A stretch of DNA of 64,000 nt from Haloglycomyces albus DSM 45210 (GCF_000527155.1 NZ_AZUQ01000001.1:421891-485890), one strand, 5' to 3'; numbered from the stretch's first letter, positions 40,498-48,567 are shown. The notes: generated by a model not told the origin, from the letters alone. A program made the numbers and translations.

Positions 40498-40538
40498 AAA
40501 GCCTGTCGGCGACCTTCCAGAGGTCGCCGACAGGCTTT
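40498..40538 (+). terminator. intrinsic terminator of the AarF gene
   Basis: AAAGCCTGTCGGCGACCT pairs perfectly with AGGTCGCCGACAGGCTTT across 5 bases. It lies between converging genes and its A/T flanks suit both directions. Confidence 0.9.
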
Positions 40539-40565
40539 AAGTGGCCAACGCACTATGACAGCGCG

Positions 40566-40739
40566 TCAGATATGGTCGTGGTGCTCTTTCCAGATACTAC
40601 GCATCCGTAGTCGAGAAAAGGCCGTCACGACCGTTTCGATCATCCGGTTCGTCGCCGGAGTCGATTGTGATGCTTCAATTTCATATGCTGTTATATCTAC
40701 ATCTCGCTTAAGATGCAGAGTGAGTTCGTCGAGACTCAT
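40566..40739 (-). CDS. 57-residue protein translationally coupled to whiB7
   Basis: Starts with ATG at 40739 inside the whiB7 stop region (ATGA overlap) and ends at TGA 40566. The product reads MSLDELTLHLKRDVDITAYE then IEASQSTPATNRMIETVVTA and FSRLRMRSIWKEHHDHI. It looks like a soluble, helical, charged protein with a conserved-looking core and no signal or membrane helix. I do not recognise a family. The overlap implies that it is translated by ribosomes finishing whiB7, so it probably acts with WhiB7 or in the same response. The intrinsic terminator follows 28 bases later. A ribosome site (GGAG) lies 10 bases ahead. Confidence 0.6.
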   Translation of the reverse strand: MSLDELTLHLKRDVDITAYEIEASQSTPATNRMIETVVTAFSRLRMRSIWKEHHDHI

Positions 40740-41140
40740 GCTACTTTCGCTCCTACCAGTTCCAATTCGCGCGTACGCTGTTCCAGCTGCGCTTCTGCTT
40801 CGGCTTCGGCACTGACCGCGTTCTTCCGCGGACGGCCACGAGGCTTTTTACGGGCAATGACCGTGCCTCGTTCGAATATTTCTCCACCCCAGACGCCCCA
40901 GGGTTCGGACCGTTCCACCGCACCGGCGAGGCACTCAAGGCGTACGGGGCAGTCCGCACACAATGACTTGGCGAATTCGAGCTCGTGTGGTGTTTCAGAA
41001 AACCAGAGGTCGGCATCGTATTCGCGGCACGGTAGGTCGCCTCCTTCCGAGGCGGCCTGGGCGACAAGTTCGGGGCCGGAGAGGCTGGGGTTCATAACCG
41101 CTGACATGGACGGGTTTTGTTCCTTGCGGCCGGCTTGCAT
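40736..41140 (-). CDS. whiB7: WhiB7 transcriptional regulator
   Basis: A 134-residue iron-sulfur protein of the WhiB family that activates intrinsic antibiotic-resistance genes with the principal sigma factor. Four cysteines form the cluster: C-x22-C-x2-C-x5-C (LPCREYD, LCADCPVRLECLAG). The sigma-binding G/W turn is EPWGVWGGE. A C-terminal AT-hook PRGRPRK marks it as WhiB7 rather than another WhiB. The start at 41140 is preferred because GGAAGGAAG precedes it; the frame is open to 41302. Its neighbours (AarF kinase, uvrD2) match the M. tuberculosis locus. Control is by a WhiB7-type promoter and a long leader with an attenuator. Confidence 0.93.
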   Translation of the reverse strand: MQAGRKEQNPSMSAVMNPSLSGPELVAQAASEGGDLPCREYDADLWFSETPHELEFAKSLCADCPVRLECLAGAVERSEPWGVWGGEIFERGTVIARKKPRGRPRKNAVSAEAEAEAQLEQRTRELELVGAKVA

Positions 41141-41488
41141 TCGTGAGACTTCCTTCCGGGATGTCGTCGTCTCGTTGTCTGTCGTTACTTGTGGTTCCGA
41201 GTGAGTGTGTGGTCGCAATCGACTTGTTCTAATCACGTATCCGTCTTCACGATTCGTCGTCGTTCGGATTCGGGGCCATACGTCGTATTCGAATCGACGC
41301 AACCTTTGGGTCGCATCGCTGTTCGCTCTACCTAAGGACGATGGCGGGATCGGGGGTCATTCGAGTCGTGTTCTCGCGTCACGCTGCTGTCACACCGGGC
41401 CGTCGCCCTCGGTTGTGCCGCAGAGATCGGTGATGCGCCGTGGAACCGGTCTCGAACCGATACATCTCGATCCGACCGGGATTGGGAC

Positions 41489-41527
41489 AAAAAATTGGCC
41501 GCGATCCCGGTGGCGGGATTCGCGGCC
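41489..41527 (-). terminator. intrinsic terminator in the whiB7 leader (attenuator)
   Basis: On the minus strand GGCCGCGAATCCCG pairs with CGGGATCGCGGCC (one bulged base), followed by AATTTTTT. It lies about 350 bases ahead of whiB7 and 16 bases after the stop of the leader ORF. An alternative pairing exists upstream (GCCTCGAA with TTCGAGGC, 41563-41570 and 41525-41532) that shares bases with the terminator arm. WhiB7 leaders in Mycobacterium and Streptomyces carry attenuators of this kind; that this one works is inferred. Confidence 0.75.
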
Positions 41528-41542
41528 TCGAAGGTCACTCGG

Positions 41543-41905
41543 TCAGATAGACCAAATTCGCTTTCGAGGCGGTCGCTTCCCGCGACGGTGCTGGCGAACC
41601 CCAGCTGCAAGTACTGGGAGTCCTGCGTTTATGCGGTTGTTCGTAACGGCTTTACCGTCAGCCTCACCGGTGTTCACGGAGGCGCCGGAATTCACTCCGC
41701 CTGCGAGACACACTTCGGCCCCAGGACGCACCGTGATGCATGTTTGGATGACTGCGGAATTCTGAGCCGGGTTCGAGTCGACGAGACTTGTCGCCCAAAC
41801 CGAATCATGCTGAACGGCGACGCCGTCGGCCGTCAGGGGCTTCGGACGCACTGGTTCAACATTCCGGTTCAGTTCGCCGTTCTGAATTATTGTGTTGATC
41901 TCCAC
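41543..41905 (-). CDS. 120-codon ORF in the whiB7 leader
   Basis: The frame starts with GTG at 41905 (AAGGGGTG ahead) and ends 16 bases before the terminator. The product begins MEINTIIQNGELNRNVEPVR, has two cysteines in TCITVRPGAEVCLAGG, and ends in a very basic stretch (RQHRRGKRPPRKRIWSI). There is no signal or membrane helix and I recognise no family. It may be a real gene or, more interestingly, the regulatory ORF that senses ribosome inhibition: its Arg/Pro/Lys-rich end sits where a stalled ribosome would cover the alternative stem. Codon use is mixed. Confidence 0.5.
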   Translation of the reverse strand: MEINTIIQNGELNRNVEPVRPKPLTADGVAVQHDSVWATSLVDSNPAQNSAVIQTCITVRPGAEVCLAGGVNSGASVNTGEADGKAVTNNRINAGLPVLAAGVRQHRRGKRPPRKRIWSI

Positions 41906-42039
41906 TGGTCTTCACCCCTTTCCATCACATGATTATTTTTTGGCCACCCATGACTGTCACGCCACGAGTTCGCCCTTACATTCCCAGGCTCTACCGCCCG
42001 GACCAGGCCATGACCGGAGGCCGTGTCCCGATGAACGCA

Positions 42040-42077
42040 ACATTACGCCCATGGTCTGACATGTGCAACGCATTTTT
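42040..42077 (-). promoter_or_regulatory. whiB7 promoter of WhiB7-dependent type
   Basis: The minus strand reads AAAAAT, three bases, TTGCAC (-35, 42068-42063), a 17-bp spacer and TAATGT (-10, 42045-42040). An A/T-rich element exactly 3 bp above the -35 box is the published signature of WhiB7-bound promoters in Mycobacterium. It predicts autoactivation. The transcript would start near 42033 and have a leader of about 890 bases. The region between here and uvrD2 (42078-42123) is promoter only. Confidence 0.75.
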
Positions 42078-42123
42078 CAGCGATCGTGGACCGAATTCTT
42101 CTCCGGCCTTCCCTACGAAGCGG

Positions 42124-44235
42124 TTAGGAATCGTCCGGCAACTCCACGGCCTCTGCCACAGATCCCCCATTGACCAGGAACAACACTGCTTCAGCAAAAC
42201 GATCCAGTTTATACTTACCTATGCCGTAGATCTCAGACAATTCCTCATTCGAGGCCGGGGAGCGCTCTGCGATTGCGGTCAAGGTCACATCCGTAAAGAT
42301 CGTGAACGCGGGCTTTCCGCTTCGACGGGCCGTTTCCAAACGCCACTGCGTCAGTCGCTCGTGCAATTCTTCATCCATTGTGGATGGACAATCTTCACAA
42401 TGTCCCAGTTTACGGTCACGAGCGGCGGTCAGGGGTTTCTCGCACCCCGAACACACCACTGTGATCGGACGCTTGCGAGCTACTTTCGACTCCGAACCTT
42501 CGTTCTTCGGTGTGACACTGCGCGGAAATCCCGATACGTCCGCATCGCGCAGAAAACGACAGAGACGTCGTTCCCGAACACCCCCTTGCCGCAACAGCGC
42601 GAACGACAGGTGGAGACGCAGGCGTGCCCGAGTGACACCCACATACAGGAGACGGCGCTCTTCCTCTTTGGCCGCGTCGCTGCGCGCGAAGGTGGTCGGA
42701 AGTGTGCCGTCGGCCAGTCCCACCAGGAACACCGTGTCCCATTCCAATCCCTTTGCCGCATGCAGGGACGCCAAGGTCACCCCGTCGACCTGGGGGGCAT
42801 GCTGTTCGGACGCACGTCGATTCAACTCCTGACAGAAGGTCGACAGATCTCCTTCGGAAAACTGTTCCGCCAACCGCACCAAGGCCATGATCGCTTCATA
42901 CTGTTCACGTTGCGCACCACCACTGGGAACGCTACCGCGCCGCCACCCGGTCGCCTCCAAAGCCTGTTCCACCGCTTCCAGCAGTGGAAGCGACGCGACG
43001 TCGGTATTCAGGGCGGACCGCAACGCCACCATGGCCTGGCGTATTTCGGGTCGGGCAAAGAATCGACCCGCACCTTTGACCACGGTGGGAATTCCGTACT
43101 CCGCCATGCATTCTTCATACATTTGCGACTGAGCGTTCGTCCGATACAGCACCGCGATCTCCCCCGGAGGGGTTCCCTCACGCACGAGGCGAGCGCACTG
43201 CCGGGCCACCATATCGGCCTCTTCAGCCTCGTCGCTGTAGGCGTCCCCGGTGACTTCCGGGCCGCTCTCCCGTTGCCCTACCAGTTCCAGGCGTGCGGCG
43301 GCTTCTTTACCGGAGGCCTTGGAAATCACTTTATTGGCCAGGCCGACGATCTCAGGGGTGGAGCGGTAATCGCGTTCGAGCCTGATCAGGCGTGCCTCCG
43401 GCCAGCGTCGAGTGAAGTCCAGAAGATAATCGGAGGTGGCACCGGTAAAGCTGTAGACGGTTTGGCTTGCGTCCCCGACCACGGTGATGTCGTCGCGTTC
43501 TCCCAGCCAGGCGTCCAACAGCCGCTGCTGTAGTGGGGTGACGTCCTGGTATTCGTCGACCACGAAGAAGCGATACTGCCCTCGGATACGGTCGGCGACG
43601 GCGGCATCGTTTTCGATGAGATCGGCGGTATGTGCGATCACATCCGAGAAGTCCATGACGTGGGCCCGTTCTTTGGCCTCTTCGTAGGCGGCGTAAACCT
43701 TGGCCACCTCGATCGGTTTCATTGGACTGTCACGTCCCATTGATTCCACCGCCGCCACGTATCGGTCCGGCCCGATGAGGCTGGAGGCGGCCCATTCGAT
43801 TTCGGCCGCCAAGTCGAGGTTTTTGGGTCGGTTGGTGTCGACTCCGGCTCGGGCCGCCGCGATGGAGACGAATTTGACCGTGGAGTCCATCAAGTCGGGA
43901 ATCGCCCCGCCGAATCGTTTGGCACCGAAGTACCGCAACTGCCGGAGCGCGGCACTGTGAAAGGTACGGGCATTGACTCCGGTGACTCCCAATTGTCGGA
44001 GGCGGTCCCGCATCTCCCCTGCCGCTCTAGCGGTAAACGTGACGGCGGTTACATGCTGTCCCAGCAGGTCGCCGCGTACGACTCGCCAGGCGATGCGATG
44101 CGTGACGGTTCGTGTCTTACCGGTCCCCGCACCTGCCAGGATCGCCACCGGTCCCGGTTCGGCGGTCACAGCGGCCCGCTGTTCGTCGTCGAGCCGGTCC
44201 ACCAGTGCGGTCAATTGTTCATCGCGAGAAGCCAC
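42124..44235 (-). CDS. uvrD2: UvrD/PcrA-type DNA helicase with HRDC domain (UvrD2)
   Basis: A 703-residue superfamily 1A helicase. Walker A is AGAGTGKT, motif II is VVDEYQD, then GDASQTVYSFTGA (motif III) and RDYRSTPEIV (IV region), and LHAAKGLEWD and YVGVTRAR (V-VI). A C-terminal CxxC pair (VCSGCEKPL and GHCEDC) followed by an HRDC domain (IYGIGKYKLDRF) is typical of actinobacterial UvrD2, essential in Mycobacterium. It works in DNA repair and replication. The start at 44235 is ATG. Divergent from the mycoredoxin gene. Confidence 0.95.
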   Translation of the reverse strand: MASRDEQLTALVDRLDDEQRAAVTAEPGPVAILAGAGTGKTRTVTHRIAWRVVRGDLLGQHVTAVTFTARAAGEMRDRLRQLGVTGVNARTFHSAALRQLRYFGAKRFGGAIPDLMDSTVKFVSIAAARAGVDTNRPKNLDLAAEIEWAASSLIGPDRYVAAVESMGRDSPMKPIEVAKVYAAYEEAKERAHVMDFSDVIAHTADLIENDAAVADRIRGQYRFFVVDEYQDVTPLQQRLLDAWLGERDDITVVGDASQTVYSFTGATSDYLLDFTRRWPEARLIRLERDYRSTPEIVGLANKVISKASGKEAAARLELVGQRESGPEVTGDAYSDEAEEADMVARQCARLVREGTPPGEIAVLYRTNAQSQMYEECMAEYGIPTVVKGAGRFFARPEIRQAMVALRSALNTDVASLPLLEAVEQALEATGWRRGSVPSGGAQREQYEAIMALVRLAEQFSEGDLSTFCQELNRRASEQHAPQVDGVTLASLHAAKGLEWDTVFLVGLADGTLPTTFARSDAAKEEERRLLYVGVTRARLRLHLSFALLRQGGVRERRLCRFLRDADVSGFPRSVTPKNEGSESKVARKRPITVVCSGCEKPLTAARDRKLGHCEDCPSTMDEELHERLTQWRLETARRSGKPAFTIFTDVTLTAIAERSPASNEELSEIYGIGKYKLDRFAEAVLFLVNGGSVAEAVELPDDS

Positions 44236-44364
44236 AGAGCGAGTATGGCATCCACGTGAGATGTGCAGTCGGTCTCTTCAGTGCCACCATCGGGAGTCGG
44301 CGGAATATCCGTACCGCGACATTCGTTGCCGAAATGACTTCAGACCGATAGGAGGAGTAAACCG

Positions 44365-44598
44365 ATGGTGGAAATGTTCTCGACCACGTGGTGTGGCTAC
44401 TGCAAGCGTCTCAAGGTGGCCATGGAGCACGCCGGAATCGACTACACCGAGACCAATATTGAAAACGACCCTGGGGCGGCCGACTGGGTGATGAACGCCA
44501 ATGGGGGAAACCAGACCGTGCCGACCCTTCGGTTCGCGGACGGTTCGGCCTTGACAAACCCGACGATTGGTCAAGTCAAGGAAAAACTCGGCATTTAA
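44365..44598 (+). CDS. mrx1: mycoredoxin (glutaredoxin-like, Mrx1)
   Basis: A 77-residue redox protein with the active-site CGYC (residues 10-13) and the cis-Pro motif TVPTL (~51). Mrx1 reduces mixed disulfides between proteins and mycothiol. The gene is divergent from uvrD2, as in M. tuberculosis (Rv3198A). Mycothione reductase is also encoded in the window, at 60785-62185. The start ATG at 44365 has AGGAGG (taggaggag) at a fit distance. Confidence 0.93.
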   Translation: MVEMFSTTWCGYCKRLKVAMEHAGIDYTETNIENDPGAADWVMNANGGNQTVPTLRFADGSALTNPTIGQVKEKLGI

Positions 44599-44628
44599 CA
44601 CAACTGGGAAAATTTACCCGATACCCCC

Positions 44629-44658
44629 TTACAACCGACTATCGTAATGATCTATAGT
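44629..44658 (+). promoter_or_regulatory. promoter of the candidate small RNA
   Basis: TTACAA (44629-44634), 18-base spacer and TATAGT (44653-44658) form a good sigma-70-type pair, predicting a start near 44665. No reading frame begins after it. Confidence 0.6.
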
Positions 44659-44664
44659 TGTGTG

Positions 44665-44743
44665 CATAAGCTTGCTTGGTGATTTCGAGGGGTGATCACC
44701 AAGCAATAGCCCTGAGGAGGGATCCATCCTCAGGGCACTTTTT
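44665..44743 (+). ncRNA. candidate small RNA between mrx1 and nudC
   Basis: An approximately 80-base unit with its own promoter. Two stem-loops follow: TTGCTTGGTGAT with ATCACCAAGCAA (44672-44683, 44695-44706; loop TTCGAGGGGTG), and GCCCTGAGGA with TCCTCAGGGC (44709-44718, 44727-44736; loop GGGATCCA), then TTTTT, which makes the second a terminator. Both loops are G-rich. I see no coding frame. It does not resemble the C-rich loops of the actinobacterial 6C RNA. The function is unknown. Confidence 0.6.
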
Positions 44744-44765
44744 GTATCTCCGTCTCAACGCCGCC

Positions 44766-45635
44766 TTACCGGTACGACGTTTCATTTCCCAACCAGTGAT
44801 TGACGATCCGCAACGCAGTCGAGGAACGCATGAAACCCTGACCCCACCAACCGTCGGCGGCATTGAATATCTCGTCGACTTCAGCCCGGGAAAACCACTG
44901 TGCTTGGGCGATCTCGCTGTCCTGCAATTGCAGACACGCCTCCGGATCGGCCTGAGCGGTATAGGCGAACATGAGGGAAGCGGGAAAAGGCCATGGTTGA
45001 GAACCGAGGTACTTCAGGTTCCACGCTTCCAGACCGACTTCTTCGCCTATTTCGCGGATCACCGCATCCTCGGCGCTTTCACCCGGATCGACGAAACCCG
45101 CCACGAGCGCGAAACGACGTTTTCGGTTCAGGGCTCCATGGGCGTGTTTGACCAGAAGAACGCGATCAGCGCCATCGTGGATCAACGTGATCACGGCCGG
45201 GCTGATCTGTGGAAAGTGGCTGTTTCCTTCGGTATCACGCAATACCCAACCGCCCTCGTCGGCGGATAGGGGTAGGCCCGTTCGCGGATGGAATCGATGC
45301 CGTTCGTGCCACTGCCCGACGGCCAAGGCCTCCATGGCGACTGCCACGTCCACGTCGGACCAGTGCGTTCGGCTGGAACGTAGTCTCACTCCATCGGAAA
45401 GGGAGGTGAACACCGCGAACACCGGTTTGTTTCCGGTTCCCAGGAACACGCGTCGTCCCTCCGGAGCTTTATCCGGGCTGAGGTATTCCAAACCTCCAGC
45501 GGTTCCCGTGAACGTCTCCTCGTTCAGATCGACGGCGATCACCTCCGCTTTTTCCCAAGCGGCTTCCAGTTGAACGGAATCCTTACGCCGTTCGCCGTCG
45601 AAGTCCAATGGGGAAGGCGGAAAGGGACTGTCCAT
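44766..45635 (-). CDS. nudC: NAD(+) diphosphatase NudC-like, Nudix hydrolase
   Basis: A 289-residue NADH pyrophosphatase and mRNA NAD-decapping enzyme. The Nudix box is GFVDPGESAEDAVIREIGEE, and the NudC-specific SQPWPFPAS follows. E. coli NudC has a four-Cys zinc ribbon before the Nudix domain; here the corresponding part (RFHPRTGLPLSADEGGW) has no Cys, and the protein has one Cys overall. The ATG at 45635 overlaps the stop of the preceding M16 gene by one base, with GGAGGTG ahead, so the two are translationally coupled; a GTG at 45638 is the alternative. Confidence 0.9.
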   Translation of the reverse strand: MDSPFPPSPLDFDGERRKDSVQLEAAWEKAEVIAVDLNEETFTGTAGGLEYLSPDKAPEGRRVFLGTGNKPVFAVFTSLSDGVRLRSSRTHWSDVDVAVAMEALAVGQWHERHRFHPRTGLPLSADEGGWVLRDTEGNSHFPQISPAVITLIHDGADRVLLVKHAHGALNRKRRFALVAGFVDPGESAEDAVIREIGEEVGLEAWNLKYLGSQPWPFPASLMFAYTAQADPEACLQLQDSEIAQAQWFSRAEVDEIFNAADGWWGQGFMRSSTALRIVNHWLGNETSYR

Positions 45636-46948
45636 CACACCTCCTCGACCGAACCGAGGGCGCGCAGTTCCCCGCTTATCGCCGCCACGTCACCGGATAC
45701 GACGGTGACCGCCCGGCGAGAATTCAACCGTTCCGCACTGACGCGCACGATGTCGTCGACCGTCACCCGCTGGAGACGTTCGGTGTGCCCTTTGAGCCAG
45801 TCGAGCGACAAACCATTCGCCGCCAAGTTACTCGCGTACCCGATCAATCCGCTTTGACCGGCGAGGGCGAGTTTCAAGTTTCCCAAGGCATATTGGCGCG
45901 CCTGGTCGAGTTCCTCCTGGCTGGGTGGGTTGGATGACATGCCGTCCAGTTCGGCATAGGTCTCTTCCAGCGCGGCAGCGGTGACCTCCGTGGCCACGTC
46001 GACGACGCTCAGCTGCACCGAACCGGCCGGTCGATGCTGGATCGAAGAGCGCGGTGAATACCCGTATCCCTTGTCCTCCCGCAAGTTCGCCGTCAGGCGT
46101 GAGGAGAAATAGCCGCCGTAGATCAGGTTCGCCAACTGCATGGCGGCGTTGTCCGGGTGAGTGCGACCCACTGTGGGGGTCGCGACGCGGATGGCCGACT
46201 GGACGGCGTTATCCCGGTCTCCCAAGACGATCGGCCCGGTTTTCCAGGGCGGCAACGGAGCGATCGTGTCAGTGTCGTTGTTCCCCGACCAGTCGGAGAA
46301 GACGGCGTTCAGCTGCCGCACCACTTCACTCGGATCGGCTGCGGTGACCACTGTCAGCTCGGCCGCCCCAGGGCGAAGCCGTTCGTCGTGCAAACGGCGC
46401 ACCTCGTCGGCGGCCACGTCCGACACTTCGGCGCTCGTCGGTTCCTGATAGCCGTAGGGATGACCGTCCCACAGCCGTTTATGCAGCAATTTACCCACCA
46501 CATAGCTCGGTTCCCGTTCCGCCACGGTAATCGAGTCCACCATGCGAGCGCGTTCGGTTCCGAACTCCCTGTCGGGATACGTCGCGCCGGTGAACACGTG
46601 GGCGAGGATCTCGAACAGTTTCGTCGTGTACTCGGACAGCACACTCGCGTTCAAGGTGAGGTGGTCGCTGGAGGACGATACTCCGACCGTGGCGCCCAAG
46701 CTCTGCAATCGAGCCGCCAATTCGGCTTGACTCCATTCGTCCGTCCCGGACAGGAACGTCGCGGTCAACAGATCCGCGGCGGCGATATTGGCGTAGGCGG
46801 CGTTGAATCGCAGTCGGACGTCCACCAAGCCGGTGTCCCGAAAGGGATATACCGCCACACGCAGCCCATTGTCCAGCTCGGCCCGATACGGTTCGGGCAG
46901 TGGCAGACTGGTTTCCGGCCCCAGCTCTGGGATGATCGTCGTGGTCAC
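45635..46948 (-). CDS. M16 peptidase-like subunit without zinc motif
   Basis: A 437-residue protein with the M16 fold (two ferredoxin-like halves). It lacks HxxEH: the N-terminal half has AADLLTATFLSGT where the zinc helix should be. The conserved C-terminal R/Y segment (NLREDKGYGYSPRSS) is present. It is the inactive partner of the next gene upstream, as in other two-gene M16 systems. Its start, a GTG at 46948, overlaps the stop of that gene by 4 bases. Confidence 0.9.
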   Translation of the reverse strand: MTTTIIPELGPETSLPLPEPYRAELDNGLRVAVYPFRDTGLVDVRLRFNAAYANIAAADLLTATFLSGTDEWSQAELAARLQSLGATVGVSSSSDHLTLNASVLSEYTTKLFEILAHVFTGATYPDREFGTERARMVDSITVAEREPSYVVGKLLHKRLWDGHPYGYQEPTSAEVSDVAADEVRRLHDERLRPGAAELTVVTAADPSEVVRQLNAVFSDWSGNNDTDTIAPLPPWKTGPIVLGDRDNAVQSAIRVATPTVGRTHPDNAAMQLANLIYGGYFSSRLTANLREDKGYGYSPRSSIQHRPAGSVQLSVVDVATEVTAAALEETYAELDGMSSNPPSQEELDQARQYALGNLKLALAGQSGLIGYASNLAANGLSLDWLKGHTERLQRVTVDDIVRVSAERLNSRRAVTVVSGDVAAISGELRALGSVEEV

Positions 46949-48228
46949 TGTGCCCCTCCCGGTTTTACTTCAAGAACGGTTCTACGGTCGGCGGTGAGTC
47001 GCCGGGCGGCTTCGGAGACCGCGTCATTGTCCACGCGACGAAGTAGGTCGGGGAGACGGTGAATGAACTCCGGTGAGTCGTGGAAAATCTGTGCCGTCGC
47101 GAAGTTCCGGGCACGTGCCAGCGGTGAGTCGGCGGCCCGCAGGAAGCGTGCCTGGGCACGGCGGATAACGCGGTCGCGGTCGCCGTAATCCACGGAATCG
47201 GCGATCGACTTGATTTCCTCGTCGACGATGTCGACGACCTCGGAGACATTACCGCCGGGCGGCAGGAACCCGATCACCTGGAACGGAGCCGGACCACGCG
47301 TGGCGTACGGCTCTCCCATGACCGAGACGTAGGATCCGACCTCCGTCGCCTTCTGCTCGTCCTGCACCAGGCGTCGCACCAGCCGGGAGGCTTCTCCGTC
47401 TGCCAACATATCGGTGAGGACCACATGGGCCAGGAAACCGTCCAGGTCGTCGAGTGGATCAGGAGTGCGCCAAGCGGACACGAACGCCGGCAACGGAGCG
47501 AGAGCGTCCGTATAGTCCTCCCAGCGGCCGCCGGCGGCGTCGGGTTCGTTCAATTCCGGCAGGGCCGGGGTCGCCCGTGCGGGGATAGGCTCGAAATACT
47601 CACGGACCCATGACGTGACCTCGGCGATGTCAAAATCGCCCACAATGCTCAACACCGCGTTCGACGGCGGATAGTATGTGTCGAAGAAATCCTGGGCGTC
47701 GTCGACCGTAGCGGCCTCGAGGTCCGAGAACGAACCGATTCCGTCGTGAGCGTTGGGGAAGGTTTCAAACATGACCTGCGGAAGCCTTGTCCACGGGAAA
47801 CCGCCGTACGGCTGATTCATCACCCGCACCCGGATCTCCTCCTTGACCACGTCCACCTGGTTGTCCAGGTTTTCCCTGGTCACGGCGGGACCGGCCATGC
47901 GGTCGGCTTCGAGAAACAGCACCCGCCGCAAGGCGTTGGCGGGAACGACATTGTAGTAATCGGTGTAATCGACATGGGTGGAACCGTTGAACTGACCACC
48001 GGCCGCCTGCACCAACTGCATGTGCTCGGCCTTTGCCACGTTCGCGGAACCTTGGAACATCATGTGCTCAAAAAGATGAGCGAAGCCGGTTCGTCCTTCC
48101 GGTTCAGACCGCATCCCCACGTCATAGACCACCGCTACCGCCGCCACCGCGGCGGAGTGGTCAGGAGCCAGAATGACGCGGAGGCCGTTGGACAGGACGA
48201 ACGTCTCCACAGGGCGGGAATTGACCAT
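46945..48228 (-). CDS. M16 zinc peptidase, active subunit
   Basis: A 427-residue metallopeptidase with the inverted zinc motif HLFEH (in GFAHLFEHMMFQGS) and the downstream Glu about 76 residues on. It forms an operon M16-M16-NudC with overlapping codons throughout. M16 heterodimers act on unfolded peptides and, in actinobacteria, sometimes on modified peptides, but nothing around here shows a peptide substrate. The start is at 48228. Confidence 0.92.
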   Translation of the reverse strand: MVNSRPVETFVLSNGLRVILAPDHSAAVAAVAVVYDVGMRSEPEGRTGFAHLFEHMMFQGSANVAKAEHMQLVQAAGGQFNGSTHVDYTDYYNVVPANALRRVLFLEADRMAGPAVTRENLDNQVDVVKEEIRVRVMNQPYGGFPWTRLPQVMFETFPNAHDGIGSFSDLEAATVDDAQDFFDTYYPPSNAVLSIVGDFDIAEVTSWVREYFEPIPARATPALPELNEPDAAGGRWEDYTDALAPLPAFVSAWRTPDPLDDLDGFLAHVVLTDMLADGEASRLVRRLVQDEQKATEVGSYVSVMGEPYATRGPAPFQVIGFLPPGGNVSEVVDIVDEEIKSIADSVDYGDRDRVIRRAQARFLRAADSPLARARNFATAQIFHDSPEFIHRLPDLLRRVDNDAVSEAARRLTADRRTVLEVKPGGAQ

Positions 48229-48567
48229 GTCCGTAACGGTATCTCACCCGTGACATCCGAATGTCAATCCCATACCGGCTCATTCGTGCTGAAAGGACCG
48301 TTAGACCGCAAACGGTCATAAAGCACGTCGATTGCTGTGTCCTACCCCTCAATCCATTGGCGATGAGCCGGTCTCGCTGGTTCACTTATAGGCAATGAAC
48401 GCTCAGCACATTTCTCAGATGACCGGCCGTCGCGCCGGCATGATGTGCTGCGCCATGCGAATGTTTTCCTGAGGGCCCACATCTACCGGATCGCGCCCCG
48501 AAGCGATATCTGTCTATCGTCAGATCACACCTCGTGATTTCACGTCCTTATCGAACTCAGGAAATCC
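48229..48567. other. leader region of metNIQ with a hairpin
   Basis: No gene is seen in these 340 bases. A nested hairpin (CAGCACAT/ATGTGCTG at 48404-48450, with an inner CCGGC/GCCGG stem) lies 118 bases before metN. I looked for the SAM-I and SAM-IV riboswitch core sequences and did not find them. Confidence 0.4.

Noticed and set aside
41929-43533. A 534-codon frame antisense to uvrD2
   Set aside because: The helicase on the minus strand has all SF1 motifs; this frame has only low-complexity content.
44665-44743. 6C RNA
   Set aside because: The 6C family has C-rich loops on the transcript; here the transcript direction set by promoter and T run has G-rich loops.
48229-48567. SAM riboswitch ahead of metN
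   Set aside because: Core sequences of SAM-I and SAM-IV are absent; only an unspecific hairpin is seen.
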